A stretch of DNA of 64,000 nucleotides from Chionis minor (taxonomy: Eukaryota; Chordata; Aves; Charadriiformes; Chionididae), in assembly GCA_013398295.1 (NCBI GenBank), contig VZSF01001218.1:60399-124398 (forward strand), in the 5' to 3' direction. Shown here in pieces: positions 50,256 through 62,310 of the stretch. A program made the position numbers and the translations under genes. Each line of letters starts with the position of its first letter. The stretch's first letter is position 1. The notes below the pieces were generated by a model. It did no database searches. It had not been told where the DNA came from and worked only from the letters and a program-made list of their open reading frames with translations.

Positions 50256-53200
50256 CAGAAACTAATGGCAGCATTTGGCCATGAGAACCCAACTTGTAGC
50301 AAGCCGAATTGTATTAAGGACCACACAGCGTACTGCTTTATTTGTAATGAGTTTTAGGCTTCAGAAGCTGAGAATCCCATCTGCAAGAGCAGACTGTTGC
50401 AGGATTCAGCTATTAATAGCCACTGGTACACACTTACTTCCAGCTGAGGGACACGAGGGGGGAGGAGACAACCAGATGGAAATAACGCATTAGGGTGACA
50501 CAAAGCCAAAAAAAGGATGATCCACTTCCCCACATCCTCACACACATCTCAGGCTTACAGCGGGGAGCAAACAAAGTGTCACATGTGATTAACTCATAAA
50601 CATCCTAATTAGAAAGTTCTTACGTTAGCTCGAATGTCCAAACATGACAAGACGTCATTGTCTCCTCCCAAGAGCCCCGCACAGAGCAGGTAACGCCGCA
50701 GACCACAGCCCTAGCTTCACAGCAGAGGTGGGTGCCCAGCCTGGCAGTGCCCTAGCGGGCAGGAATCAGTATCACACCCACAACGTAAGAGCAACGAGCC
50801 TCTGCTCGTTTATGAAGGGCTTTGAGACCTGCTAGTGGAGGAATGCCGGAGGAGAACCAGGAACCTGCTGAGGGAGGCGGATTCCCAAGTGCCGGCTCCG
50901 GCTGCAGGCAGGTGCCAGTGTCCCTGCAGGAGCATTGCCACCCGAGGGCACCGTGCCCACAGTGAACACGGAGCTCTGACCAGCCCGAGCCCTGCGGGAC
51001 CAGTGGATCCCGAGCCCCTGGCACCAGGGACAGCCCTGGCTACGAGGTGATCTCCGTGTGGCATCACAAACACAATCTTGGGCAAACTAAATCAGTTAGT
51101 GCCACAAGTATTGACCTTTGACTTTCTTCCTGTGCCTGATGACTAATGAAGGATGCTTCTTTATTACTTTCATTGCTGAAAAAAGCTTAATAACCTGTTA
51201 CTAGCTGGAGGCGCTTCATCAGTAATACCAGGCTGCTGTATTTTGCAGGAATCCTAATGAAAATGTTACATCAAGGTGTCAAACAACAGTATGGAACAGG
51301 ATCCAGAAGCAACGCGCTCTGGCTGCGGGGGAGCTGGGACCTAGCTGCTACGGGGGAGAGGGGCTTCCAGCTGCCCCCAGCTGGATGTGACCCTCCAGTC
51401 GGTACCTTCATGGTGCCACACAACAGCCCGGCCAGCGCTGGGCCAGGCGGGCTGAGAGGTGGCTTCTGCCGGCGTCCTCACTGGCACACGGCCCGGCACA
51501 CTCGCCTGCAGCGCTCCAGGGACCCCGCGCCGCAACCGCGCCTCCGACTCCCCCACTGCCCAGCCCCGGGCTGCCTTCTTCTCCCACACGAGGAGCATGG
51601 CAGGTGCAAAAATCACAGGCTCGGGGCATCGCTCAGTGCGTCTTCCAGCCGAGCACAACTCCGGGGACACGCGGGCACTGCCAGGGCGCTCAGGACCCTG
51701 TTGCTGCAGGACTCGGGCCGTGCTCTGCACGTGGCCACGTCCCACAGACTGAAACCACGCTGCTCTGGCGGCTGCACAAACCCACAGCCCAGAGATCACA
51801 TCTAAGGCTGGGGTGGAGGGAATCCTCCAGAACCCAGCCTAAACTCAGCAGTACGCCACTGTTTGGAGATGCGCAGATCCCCGTTCGCTCCGGTGTCTTC
51901 TAACATAACGACTTTGTGCAGAAGGTAATTGCTGCAGAGACGCTTGCACAGATTTTGATGAGCCTATGCGATGGGACTCCGGCTTCTGCCAAGAAACAGG
52001 CAAACAAACCAGGCCCCCCCGGACACCCGCACTATTTGTATCCTCCAGCTGAGAGCGTTACCGCGAACGGATCTTCGCGACCAGAGGCAACCACAAGCAG
52101 ACATCTGGCGTAGCACTCCTGCTAGCCAGAAATTTTCAGTGGGGAACCAGTTACAAAGCAACACTGCTCACGCTGTTATTATAATTAAGGGTCTGTCAGC
52201 CTACTGCAACCAAGGCCAAGTTTATTTAGGGATTGTGAGGGAGGGCTCTCAGAAACCACCTCTCTAATTCTCCCTCTTCCATTCCCCCGATCCCACACAG
52301 ACACACACTTCCACGGACAGCTCGTCAGCCGAGGTCAGAGCAGCGCCCACCTCTGCCCGTGTCTCGCCTCCAGCAGCACAACGCCTCTCCTGCTCCGAAG
52401 CAGCGAGTGCAGGGGGCCTGAGTCAGGAGCCACGAAATGATCTGCTCATAATGGAGGCTTCCTCTACTTGCCAGACAGGTGGAAATCATTGATACACATA
52501 GGCTCGGAAATGAATTAACTTTATATGTATCTACCTGTACGTGTTCAGAAAATACAGATTAAAAGGGTTTAGCTCCCTTTTGTAACATGTCACATGAATT
52601 ATGCGCCCCACTAAAAGACTCTGCAGAAGATCACCTCCTGCTGCAGGTGGCTGGGTGACGACCTTCCCCCTCCCCGGGCAACCCTGTTGTCTCAGCGGAA
52701 CAAAGACCAGCAACAGCCATGAGCGCCACGTGGCTCGCGCAAGAAACATCAAGCGTGCCTCCTTTTCCAAGTCCAGAGCTCTCATCCCGATGTTCGGAGG
52801 GCTCACGGCAGCTGTACAGCCCAGCTCCCTGCACCCAGGACCCCCACCGGCATTTTACAACAGAACATCACGAAGTGCTTCCCTTAACTTGAAGGGGCTA
52901 AGGAAGAGAACGAAGTTCTCCGAGCCCCTCACAAGGGAGCTGGGGACAATCACGAAGGGCTCAAGGGGCATCTGGCTCGTTCACTGCTCTGCCACAGTTT
53001 TATTACAATTTTTAAGCCAGAGTCACAGCCAAAGCTGGACTCCAGCAGCGTGACCCCTCAACGGACTCCGAAGAACCCAGAAAGCAGGATGGTGACAAAG
53101 CCAGGTGAAGAGGGAGCTGGGCTCTCCCAGTGGCTCCCCCAGCCACTGCAGAGGTTTCCCGGGAGCCTGGGCGCAGCAGACACGTGTCCCCTCTGGACGC

Positions 53201-54519
53201 CGGCGCAGGGCCGGAGAGCCATTGCTGGTGCTCCCTCCTGCCTCGAGGGCCACGCCACGCGCCCGACTTCCAGGACACCACACAGGCAGCAACGGAGCAG
53301 GAGCCCCAAAGCTCATTTTCTTGCAGGCAGTTTCACTGTGGGGCTGAATGGCCCCACACCTGCACCCCGCAGCTCTCCAGGCATTTTCCATGGGGCTGCC
53401 GTGCCCGTGAAACGCCACGCTTCAAGACGGGCGCTCTTCCCGGCAGTAGGTTTTTGCGGGAGATGCGCCACGAGCAGCGGAATACAAGCACTGAGCGCTC
53501 TGCGCTGCGCATCTGAGCAAGTTTAATGGGTAGGAGCCAGGTGTTAAACAAGCTACAGCCTCCCCCCATCGCCGGTCGGCATCTGGCGCCCATCAGTCTG
53601 AGCTCTGCGGCGAGACAGATCCGTCAGCCCACGCCGTAAACAACGCGAGGTGGAAGGACTGGCTCCTCCACACTCCCCTGACCTCCCTCCCCTTCTCACT
53701 TGGTAAAATTTACTCAGCCTGCAAGTGAAGCAATCTGTCATCCCGGCTAACGGTGCTCATCAGCTGCTCACTGCTGCGAGGGACGGCAGATCCCCGTTGC
53801 CAATAGCCAGTACTCAGTGTTTGGTGGAACGCCTGCGCTCGGCAGACAGTCGGATTGCTTTCCCTTTCCTCACAGAGCTAACAAAGGCAGCGCAAGGCCA
53901 TGCCGGATGACTCGCCGCCACCACCGGGGCTGCACTGCTCATGTGGGGACCGCCTGGTGAGGCAGCAGCAGGCTGGCAGGTCCCAGGCGCTGCCCTGGCT
54001 CCGCCGAGGCTGGCAGGGCTGGCAGCACCGATGCCGTAACGCGGCCGGGCGCTGACCAAGAGACACCCGGAGTGGCCGGCACTGCACACAAAGTGCCAGT
54101 CCGAAGCTGGCTGTCACCACGCGCTGCTGCAGCGGCGCGTCGCTCCGTCCCCGAGGGAGGTCCCAGTGCCAGGGCTTTACCCAAAGCGGTGCTGACTGCA
54201 GGTCAGCGTTAACAGCTGGAATACGTTTACCTTGCCAGCAACGTCTTGCCGCTGAGGACTTCTATGTCAAGAAAGAAAACAGCAACATGAAGCTTAAGAC
54301 GACCAGTGGTCTTCCAAAATGCACAAAACCTTGGGAAAGAACATACTGGGGAAGCCGCATGCGTGGGGCTGAGCTCACCGAAGCTGCAGCTGAAACAGCG
54401 GCTGCGCCAGGACCTGGGGCCTCTCCCGTTGCCGTACTTCTCGGGAGCCTGTTACCGGAGTTTTGGATGGCTGCCACTTTGAGACCCCTGCACTCAAATG
54501 AGCCGCAGATCAAGCCAGG

Positions 54520-54990
54520 CAGCCAACAGAATTTTTAAATTAAACTACAAAATAATTTAACATCCCCTTTGAGGATGTTATCACAGGGTTAACACCCACT
54601 CTGGCTTCAGATAATATAGCAGCAATAAATGGTAATGTGCACGATGGAACGTGATTTATTTTTGCTGAGCAGGCTTGGCATCTATAAATCTCGGCACTCC
54701 TAACATTTAAAGTTGTTATTCCAATGACAAAATAGACATGAGGGAGATAACAGTCTTTATCTCCATTAACGTTTTATTGTTATTCAGAGAATATGGATAC
54801 GGGCTGATCCAAGGGTAGGAAAGTCGCAGCAATTTGTTTGCATACTCGGGAAGCTGAGATAATGGTCATGTTTTACGACTGCACTAGGGAATCAACTGAA
54901 ATGCAGGACAGAAGAGATCGAAATGGGAGATTAGTTGTCTATTTTGGTTTCTGGTTTCTATTTCGGTTACCTTTCCATTCACAGGATCTG
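54520..54990. other. AT-rich block, candidate conserved non-coding element
   Basis: About 470 bp of non-repetitive AT-rich sequence contains runs such as ATAATTTAACATCCCC and GTGATTTATTTTTGC. No open frame or mobile-element similarity explains it. It is bounded on both sides by GC-rich sequence. Confidence 0.3.
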
Positions 54991-56800
54991 CTCTAGCACG
55001 GCATTAGGAGAGACGGCCCATCGGGCGCTGTTGAACTGCTGACTCGCCGCATGCCAGCAAGCCAGGAACCAGTTTTTAAAGGAAACAAAAAGGCTGCAGA
55101 ACAATTCCGTGCAATGCAGACGAACAGTGCTGCAATGGAGGCAGGATCCTTCTGGATACGCCAGGAACGGCTCTCGGCTCCCTCCCCGAGCCCCGCTGCC
55201 TGGGCTCCCGCAGCCCCCCACCAGGCTGCAACAGAAACCTCTGAACCTGTCTGGGGTTTCTCTTTCTTCCCAAGGCACTTGGCACCTCAAAGTGCGACAA
55301 CATCCTTTGTAAGCTGACCCGAAACATGCGGAGCTAAAGCTGCGGTGACAGCTTCGTTGCAGAAGCCTTAGGAGTAAAGACTGAAACCAAAACAGAACAG
55401 AAACCCACCACAAATCCCACAGCCACCTGCCTGGTCCCGGGACCCGCCGTGCCAGGGAGCGCTACGCTTCCCACTCCCACGCGGGAACAGCCTGGGGGGC
55501 GCAGCCCCGTCCCTCCCTCCCAGCAAACGTCACTCGTGTTCGCCGTGCACTGAAAGGCACCACAAGTACGGTGGGCAGCCATATTCCAGCTCCAGGGCTG
55601 CTCCACCTCCCAACTCCTTGGCCGAGCTGCTCCGGGGGTCTCACGCCGACCCGGGGTGGGTGCGACACCGCGGAGGGGCAGCCGCTTTGGGCGTTCCTTC
55701 ACAGGCGCCCAGCTGGGCTTTGGGCAGGGACCCAGCCAATTCACCGATTCGGCTGAGCCTCCATCCCCGAGATGGGGCACGGGCAGCTCCCCCGGCACCC
55801 TCCAGCGCAGGCAGGGACAGGCAGGGACAGTCACTCGCGACAGAAACCCAGGACCACGATGGGCCAGCCCTGCCGAGGCAACACCGTGCCACCGGACGGA
55901 TTTAGAGGACCAGAGAGTTCACGACAACCTTCAGCTTGACACAGGGAAGGTGTAAAGTCTTCACTGCCCATGGAAAACACCCAGGTTACAGAAAAGCCTC
56001 AACAAAAAGGCAAAGCTATCCCAAAGGGTGCTGCCCCAGATCGCGTCACCCACCCGCCACCCTCCTCTACTCGCCCACGTGGTGCCCAGCAGGCAGAGGG
56101 GCTGCAGCCGGGCCAGGTCAGGAGCCGTCGGTCGCATTCGATTGTCGAGGGCAGAGTGAAAAATCATCCCAACTCAGTTAATTCCTGGATGCAACTGCAA
56201 ATCCGATGGGAACTAACACAGGGATGTCAAGGACAACAACAGCACCCAGGGCTCCCTTCGGTCCCTGACACGCTGAGCGAGCTCCCACTAATCTGTGCCT
56301 GTGCTCCGGAGCGATTCAACGGCCAGCAGCACGGTCCAAGAGAAGCAGTACTGTTCCCCGCTCCGTCCGTGACTGCAGCTGCTATGGGAGAACAAAACCG
56401 CTCAATCAAAGACCCTCCAAATGTTTCCCCTCAAGAAATCAGACTCACGATGCACCAGGAGAAAAATAACAACTGGTGCTGAAACAACCGCGCTGAATGG
56501 AGACATTGACTCCAAGGGCTCAATCACGCCGTTATGGGGAGGGCGGCAGGGACGCAAGCTGTGCACAGCATTTCTCACAACGTACCAACAACGTGCCGAG
56601 TGTCCCCACACCCGGGCTCCAGTGCCCAGGCGCCGGGGGCAGGATGGCCGTGGCTGCAGCTCACCCTTTCCGGGAGCGCCAGGGCCAGGCGCGGTGTTCC
56701 CAGGCTGCTCCTGGGCTTGCTCTGCCCCGACCCCCCAGCTCCAGGGCAGGGCAGGGCAGTCCCCAACTTCCCGGGGACTTCAGGAGGGCTGCGAGGAGCT

Positions 56801-57355
56801 CACAGAATCACAGAAGGTTAAGGGTTGGCAGGGCCCTCTGGAGACCATCTGGTCCAGCCCCCTGCCAGAGCAGGGTCACCCAGAGCAGGGGACACAGGAT
56901 GGCGCCCAGGCGGGTTGGGAATGTCTCCAGAGTGGGAGACTCCACCACCTCTCTGGGCAGCCTGTGCCAGGGCTCTGCCACCCTCAAAGGAAAGAAGTTC
57001 CTCCTCATGCTGAGATGGAACTTCCTATATATGATTTTATACCCATTGCCCCTTGTCCTGTCACTGGGCACCACTGGAAAAAGCCTGGCCCCCTCCTCCT
57101 GGCCCCCTCCCTTTAAGTATTGACCAGCATTGATGAGATCCCCCCTCAGTCTGCTCTTCTCCAGACTAAAGAGACCCAACTCCCTCAGCCTTTCCTCACA
57201 AGAAAGATGCTCCAGCCCCCTCATCATCTCCGTAGCCCCTTGCTGTCCCCTCTCCAGCAGTTCCCTGCCCTTCTTAAACTGGGGAGCCCAGCACTGGGCA
57301 CAGGACTCGAGTTGCAGCCTCACCAGGGCAGAGCAGAGGGGTAGGAGACCTCCCG
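56801..57355 (-). mobile_element. CR1 LINE fragment, longest copy (about 555 bp), ORF2 C-terminus still open
   Basis: The 3' terminus is at the low coordinate (CACAGAATCACAGAAGG on the plus strand). The minus strand keeps an uninterrupted frame through [59 protein letters not shown] and [17 protein letters not shown]. This is the C-terminal part of the CR1 reverse-transcriptase polyprotein, downstream of the catalytic domain. The open frame extends past the element's 5' break into flanking sequence. The intact frame and close match to the 17 kb copy indicate a relatively recent insertion. Confidence 0.95.
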
Positions 57356-58136
57356 AGGGAGCTCGGGTGCCACCGCACATGGCTGCGGGTGTCCAGGAGC
57401 CAGGCAGTGCTGCGCAGAGGTGCCCAGAGGAGCAGCCAGGGGCTGTTCTGGTGTTCACCCGCCAGCTGCACACAGACCTGCCGAGCAGCAGCTCTGCTGT
57501 CGCCGGGCACCCCGGTCCCCCACTCCAGCCCCGCAGCGGTGGGCACCGGCGCGGCACTGCCCGACGCTCCCTGCGGCACCTGAGCTCTATGCTGCCCCGA
57601 CTGCAGCTGGGCTTTGTGCCTGCTCAGCACATCGGCATCCGCGCTCCCGGCTCCCGGAGCACAGCCGACATCGGCAGGAGCAGGGAGGAAGCAGCTGCTA
57701 TTTTTAACCTGCCTGATCAGCATCCTGCCACGTCAACACGCCCAGCGCTCTACGTGTGCGCGGCTCCGCGGGCCGCACCTCTGCGCCGGCCGGCACCCGC
57801 CTCCCACAGCCCTTATGGGAGTCACCAGCCCACACCGGTGGCATTTCCAGCAACCCCGGCAGCTGGGACTTACGCTCCCAAAGGATCTCTTCCACAAACC
57901 TTTATTCCCACAGCCAACCACCACCAAGACCCCCGGCAGGGGTACACCTACGCTCCAGCTCCCAGAGTTCGGGGTAGCTGATGATTACCTGGTCTGCCAC
58001 GGCTTGTGCCATTCAGACCTACCACCTACTGCCTTTCCAGGCACAGGATCTCACCAGCTCTTTGGGAAGGAGGCGTTAGGGCTTTGGCAGAGCCCTGTGG
58101 ACTCTTGTTCATACAGGCAACCACAAGAACCTTGCC

Positions 58137-58200
58137 CAGGTGCAAGGCCATACTAGGTCAAACCAAAAGCACATCCAGCCCAGTATCCCATCTCCAAGGC
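58137..58200. mobile_element. Old interspersed-repeat fragment (AGGTCAAACCAAAAGC type)
   Basis: The phrase CATACTAGGTCAAACCAAAA followed by CATCCAGCCCAGTATCCC resembles an ancient repeat abundant in turtles, crocodiles and birds, recalled as derived from an old CR1 lineage. Only about 60 bp remains, immediately beside a younger CR1 copy. The family assignment is from memory. Confidence 0.45.
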
Positions 58201-58211
58201 ATAAAAGGAGA

Positions 58212-58480
58212 CAGAATCACAGAACAGTTTGGGTGGGAAGGGACCTTAAAGACCACCTAGTCCCACCCCCCTGCCCTGGGCAGGGACATCTTCAACGAGA
58301 CGAGGTTGCTCCAAGCCCCGTCCAACCTGGCCTTGAACCTCCAGGGATGGGGCAGCCACAGCTGCTCTGGGCAGCCTGGGACAATGTCTCGCCACCCTCA
58401 TAGTGAAACGCTTCTTCCTCATATCTCATCTAAATCTCCCCTCTTCCAGTTTGAAGCCATTCCCCCTTGTCCTATCAAAG
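58212..58480 (-). mobile_element. CR1 LINE fragment, 3' end (about 270 bp)
   Basis: The plus strand starts CAGAATCACAGAACAG and GGGTGGGAAGGGACC. It then follows the CR1 3' UTR and the end of ORF2 (CCTTGAACCTCCAGGGATGG) to CCCCCTTGTCCTATC. It is heavily 5' truncated with no open frame of note, and in the same orientation as the other four copies. Confidence 0.95.
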
Positions 58481-59499
58481 GCGTAATGCACGCAAACAGG
58501 GCAGCCATGTAACGTGTTTCCACTAATATCCTCCCACCCTCGAACAACCCTCAGCTCAGGGGCCTCCTGAGCCAGAGGTGGTGCCTCTGTGAAACATGGC
58601 AGCTTTCACGACCTTGTCCAGTCTCTTCTTGCAGATGCTAAAAGATGACAAGGGTTGACTATCCCGTGGGAGTTTCCCAAGTCTGCTCTGCTTCACATGA
58701 CCGGTGCTCCATCGGACCTCCAGAAGTTTCCCCACCGGAGCTCCCTGTGCCTCTGCCCAGCACGGCCCAAGGGAGACCACAGCTCTCAGCCCCGTGCACA
58801 CACCGATGGCCACAGGACAGCACAAAAGGCTTTGCAGCACCTGCCAGCCTCCTCGCCGCTGGCAGCACAACCGCAGCAAGGTCACTCTGACCCAGAAACA
58901 TCACCCAAGTGCCCTACGAGCCCTCCAATGAGCCACCAGCGGTCTACAGAGACCAGGCACCGCCGCAGGAGCTGGCTGAGGAGCAAGCACGTCCAAGGGG
59001 AGGCACAGAACAGAGGAAGGCACAGACAGGATGGGATGGGAATGGGCAAAGCTGCTGTGTTACCCCCAGGGCCTCCACCACCATTTCACCGAGTCCCACA
59101 ATCCCATTTGGAAACCTGCTGTCCTGTGCCAGCACTCCAAGGCTTGCCATGAGTGCACCGGTGGCGTGCTCCAGGGTCTGGGGCTTGAGGGAGCGGCCAG
59201 TGCTGGGTTCCGACCTGAGGCAGCTGGTCCCCAGAGCAGACAGACCACTACAGCAACAGGGATGCGACACCGCCACGTTTTAAGGCCAGACCACTCCACG
59301 TTGCTGTTGGTGCCTGCTGGGAGCGACCCAGCTCTCCCCAGTGTCAGAGCGGGAGCTGGTCCCAACCTGGTCCTCAATGGAGATGGGGAGGAGACGCTGA
59401 GCCCCGTCCCCTGCAGAGGGGTGCGAGCCCCGCGGACACCATCACCAGGGTGCTCTCACGGCCCATCTGCGACGGGTCAGAGTTGCATCATTACCTGGC

Positions 59500-59860
59500 C
59501 CTGGTCCTCTGAGTAATCCCTAGATTACAGAGTCCCTGGGCACATCTATTCTGTCATTAATCTGTGGATTAAAGTATCCCCAAGTCGGCTTTGACGCAGT
59601 GCACTACAAACAGCCGAGTTACATCGCTCTCCTCGCAGTGATCCCTGGATTAGACAGAAGGAGAGGTGTCCGTGGGTCCTCCTGGCCCGGCTGGAGCTCA
59701 GGCTCAGGGAGAGGAAGGAGGTCTAAACATAGTACATGTATATAAATAAAAAGCATAAAGGATGGGACTGGGTTTTGTAATCGAAGTACTTATGTGATAA
59801 AACAACAACTTCAAGGAGGTTCCTGGATTAATTAAATCCCAATCCAGATGATCCCCAAAC
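59500..59860. other. Block with clustered GGATTA/TAATCC sites, candidate enhancer
   Basis: Four exact K50-homeodomain motifs occur (TAATCC at 59514; GGATTA at 59566, 59647 and 59825), along with the partly repeated phrase TCCCTRGATTA. There is no mobile-element similarity. OTX, PITX and CRX proteins bind this sequence. The functional reading is inference. Confidence 0.35.
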
Positions 59861-62082
59861 AGCAACTCATATCATTCACAACAACAAAAATACCCAGCAG
59901 CTCCCACCCTGAACCCAGTGCAGGGGGAAAACACCTCACTTTGTGCTTTTCTGGGGACTACACACAGATTTTTAAAGAAGTCACTAAGAGAGCTCTGAGC
60001 AAACTGAGCCGGAGGGTGAGGAAGCTGTCAGGGACGCGGCACGGCAGCCCCCCGCTGTGGGCGAGGAACAGCCCCAGGCTTTCTCCGACACCTGCCCGAA
60101 GGACGGGCTCCCCGCACAGCCCAGCCCCAGAGGCAGGGAGGGACGGGTGGGGAAGCCCCCGGAAGAGGACACACAGCCAGGTACCAGAGGAAACTGGTGA
60201 CCAACTGGTCAGGTTTAATCACACGGATTGCTTCTCTCTCCCCGAAACAGAACAAAAGAGCCTGAACTTCTCCTGTGCCGTACGCAGCGGCTGCTCACGC
60301 ACCCAAGGGCTCCCAGGCACCCAAGGGCCCCGTCGAGGCGTCAGTGGTGGCACTGGCACAGCCACATCCCTGGCACTGGGGCAGAGGGGGACTGGCATCA
60401 GGAGCTCCTTCCCGCAGCCCGACGGTGGGGCAGGGGTAAAGGCGGACGGGAACAACAGAGAGGCGAGGGGGTTCCAGCCAGAAGTGACAAGATTAAAGCA
60501 GGAAAAGGAAATGAAGGCTTAATGATCGATTTCTCAACGGCAAAACCTATTCAGGTTGGGAAATGCTCCTCAAGGAGATTAAAGATGCGCTGGGGCATCA
60601 GCCATCGCCCCGGGAAGCGGGGCACATGGGAAGCTGCCGAGCGGTCACGGCCTTCCTGCCCGGCGGCGGCCGGCGCGTCCCCGAGGCCACGCAGCTCCGT
60701 GGGGTTGGCCCCGCACCCTGTGGGGAGACGCTGCCTTGGCAGAGGCACCAGGAGACAGGGATGTGACACTGGGGGGGGGACCAGAGAGCCACAGCGGGCC
60801 CACGCCGAGGCTGTGGGTCCCCCCAAGGGTCTTCCTCCAACAGCACAGCCACCTGGCCACGGGCCCCCCCCAGGCCACCTCTCCTCCTCCGAGGGCGCTG
60901 CTGGGAACCACGGGGGCCAGGGAGGCACCCGCCCCTGCGTCGCCTACAGCCCTGGCCGGGCCTGGGGGCACCTGCGCCAGGACGCTTCCATCGAGGCAGA
61001 CCCCGAAACACACAGCCCGCCTGGAGACGACTCCTGGTGCCGGCGCAGGGCGAAGCCGCCCTCCCCGGAGCAGCTCTGTGGCGCCCGGGGCACAGGGCAG
61101 CCGTCACACCCCGGCAGATTTCCCCGTCGGCTGTGCCACGCCGGTGGGAAGGGAGAGGTCTCCACGCAAAGGGTCGCCTGCCCGTGGCCTTGGCGGGGCC
61201 GGGCTCCCCACACGCAGCCCAGGGCTCCCCACAGCATCAGAAGGGGGTATGGGCAGAGCTGGCGAGGAGAACCCCGTCCCCACCGGGGGGGACGTGCAAG
61301 GACGCCGTGCTCCCGGCCAAGCTGGCAGGGGGTGGACAGCCAGCCCCGTCCCCAGGCCAGCCCTGCTGCCATACCCGCCTGTCCCAGGGGGGACCCACCT
61401 CCGCCGGGCAAACGCGGCGCTCAGCACCCCTCCCCTCTCAGAGACCCTGCCCTGCCATGGAGCGGGTGTCCACGGACACGAAACGCCCTCGTTCATTAGG
61501 TGTCATGCCGCTGGAATGAGCTGTGACAGCCACCACTCCCGTCCCACCCCAACCCGCTGAGCGCAGGGGCTCAGGGGTGACTGTCACTGCTCAGGGCAGG
61601 CAGCGCAGAAAGGGGCCTTCGTGCCATTCCTCTTTTGTCTGGGGGCATTTACCCAGCTATAAGCCACCGGGAGGACTCAGAGACTTGCCAGGTGGACAAC
61701 AACGCTACAGAAAAAAGGTCACACCCCCAAGCTCGAAGACTTCAGGAGATGGGCGCTTTGGGGCAAGCTACTGGAAATGGGCCAATTTTGGAGGGGTGAC
61801 GGGCCCTTCAGCACCTCTAGCACGTGTCTAAAAGCAGAAGCTGCTCAAACGGTTTGCTTGTATTCAAACGGTCCCAGTTTGTCCTAGTTTTGAGTGGCCG
61901 CTCAGCAGAATTGCGAATGGATTTAGGCAGCAGAACAAACCAAGCACATTTGCTGAACATTCCTCACGGGAGACCTGCTGTTCCGGGGCAGCGCCGCAAG
62001 GCCTGAGCCAGCGGACACCCTCACAGCCCAGCTGGCATTGCCCTGGAACCACGTGCCCAGCCGGGGAACTCTGCAACGGCAC

Positions 62083-62310
62083 CCCGGGATGCGCGCTGCA
62101 ACTCAGTGGCTCCCTATTCCCGGGATGCGCGCTGCAACTCAGTGGCTCCCTATTCCCGGGATGCGCGCTGCATCTCCCTATTCCCGGGATGCACGCTGCA
62201 TCTCCCTATTCCCGGGATGCACGCTGCATCTCAGTGGCTCCCTAGTCCCGGGATGCGCGCTGCATCTCCCTATTCCCGGGATGTGCGCTGCATCTCAGCG
62301 GCTCCCTATT
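62083..62310. repeat. Minisatellite of dimorphic 36-bp and 28-bp units (7 copies)
   Basis: Each unit starts CCCGGGATGCGCGCTGCA. Long units carry an extra 8 bp (CAGTGGCT) before CCCTATT. The order on the plus strand is long, long, short, short, long, short, long. The first two long units share GCAACTC while the rest have GCATCTC, so the array has internal sub-lineages. It is CpG-rich and lies about 1.4 kb from the CpG island. Confidence 0.95.

Noticed and set aside
54231..54290. Donor-like GGCAAG|gtaaac tested as a first coding exon
   Set aside because: The frame compatible with the residue-24 exon meets a TAG upstream without an intervening ATG.
56808..57557. 249-codon minus-strand frame that looks like a conserved protein
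   Set aside because: The conserved part is the C-terminal ORF2 of a CR1 retrotransposon; the rest is flanking sequence. It is not a host gene.
60228..61499. 423-codon open frame on the plus strand, the longest frame not crossing the gap
   Set aside because: It lies in very GC-rich sequence, is dominated by Pro, Gly, Arg and Ala with no domain, is open in several other frames on both strands at once, and has no splice or promoter context.
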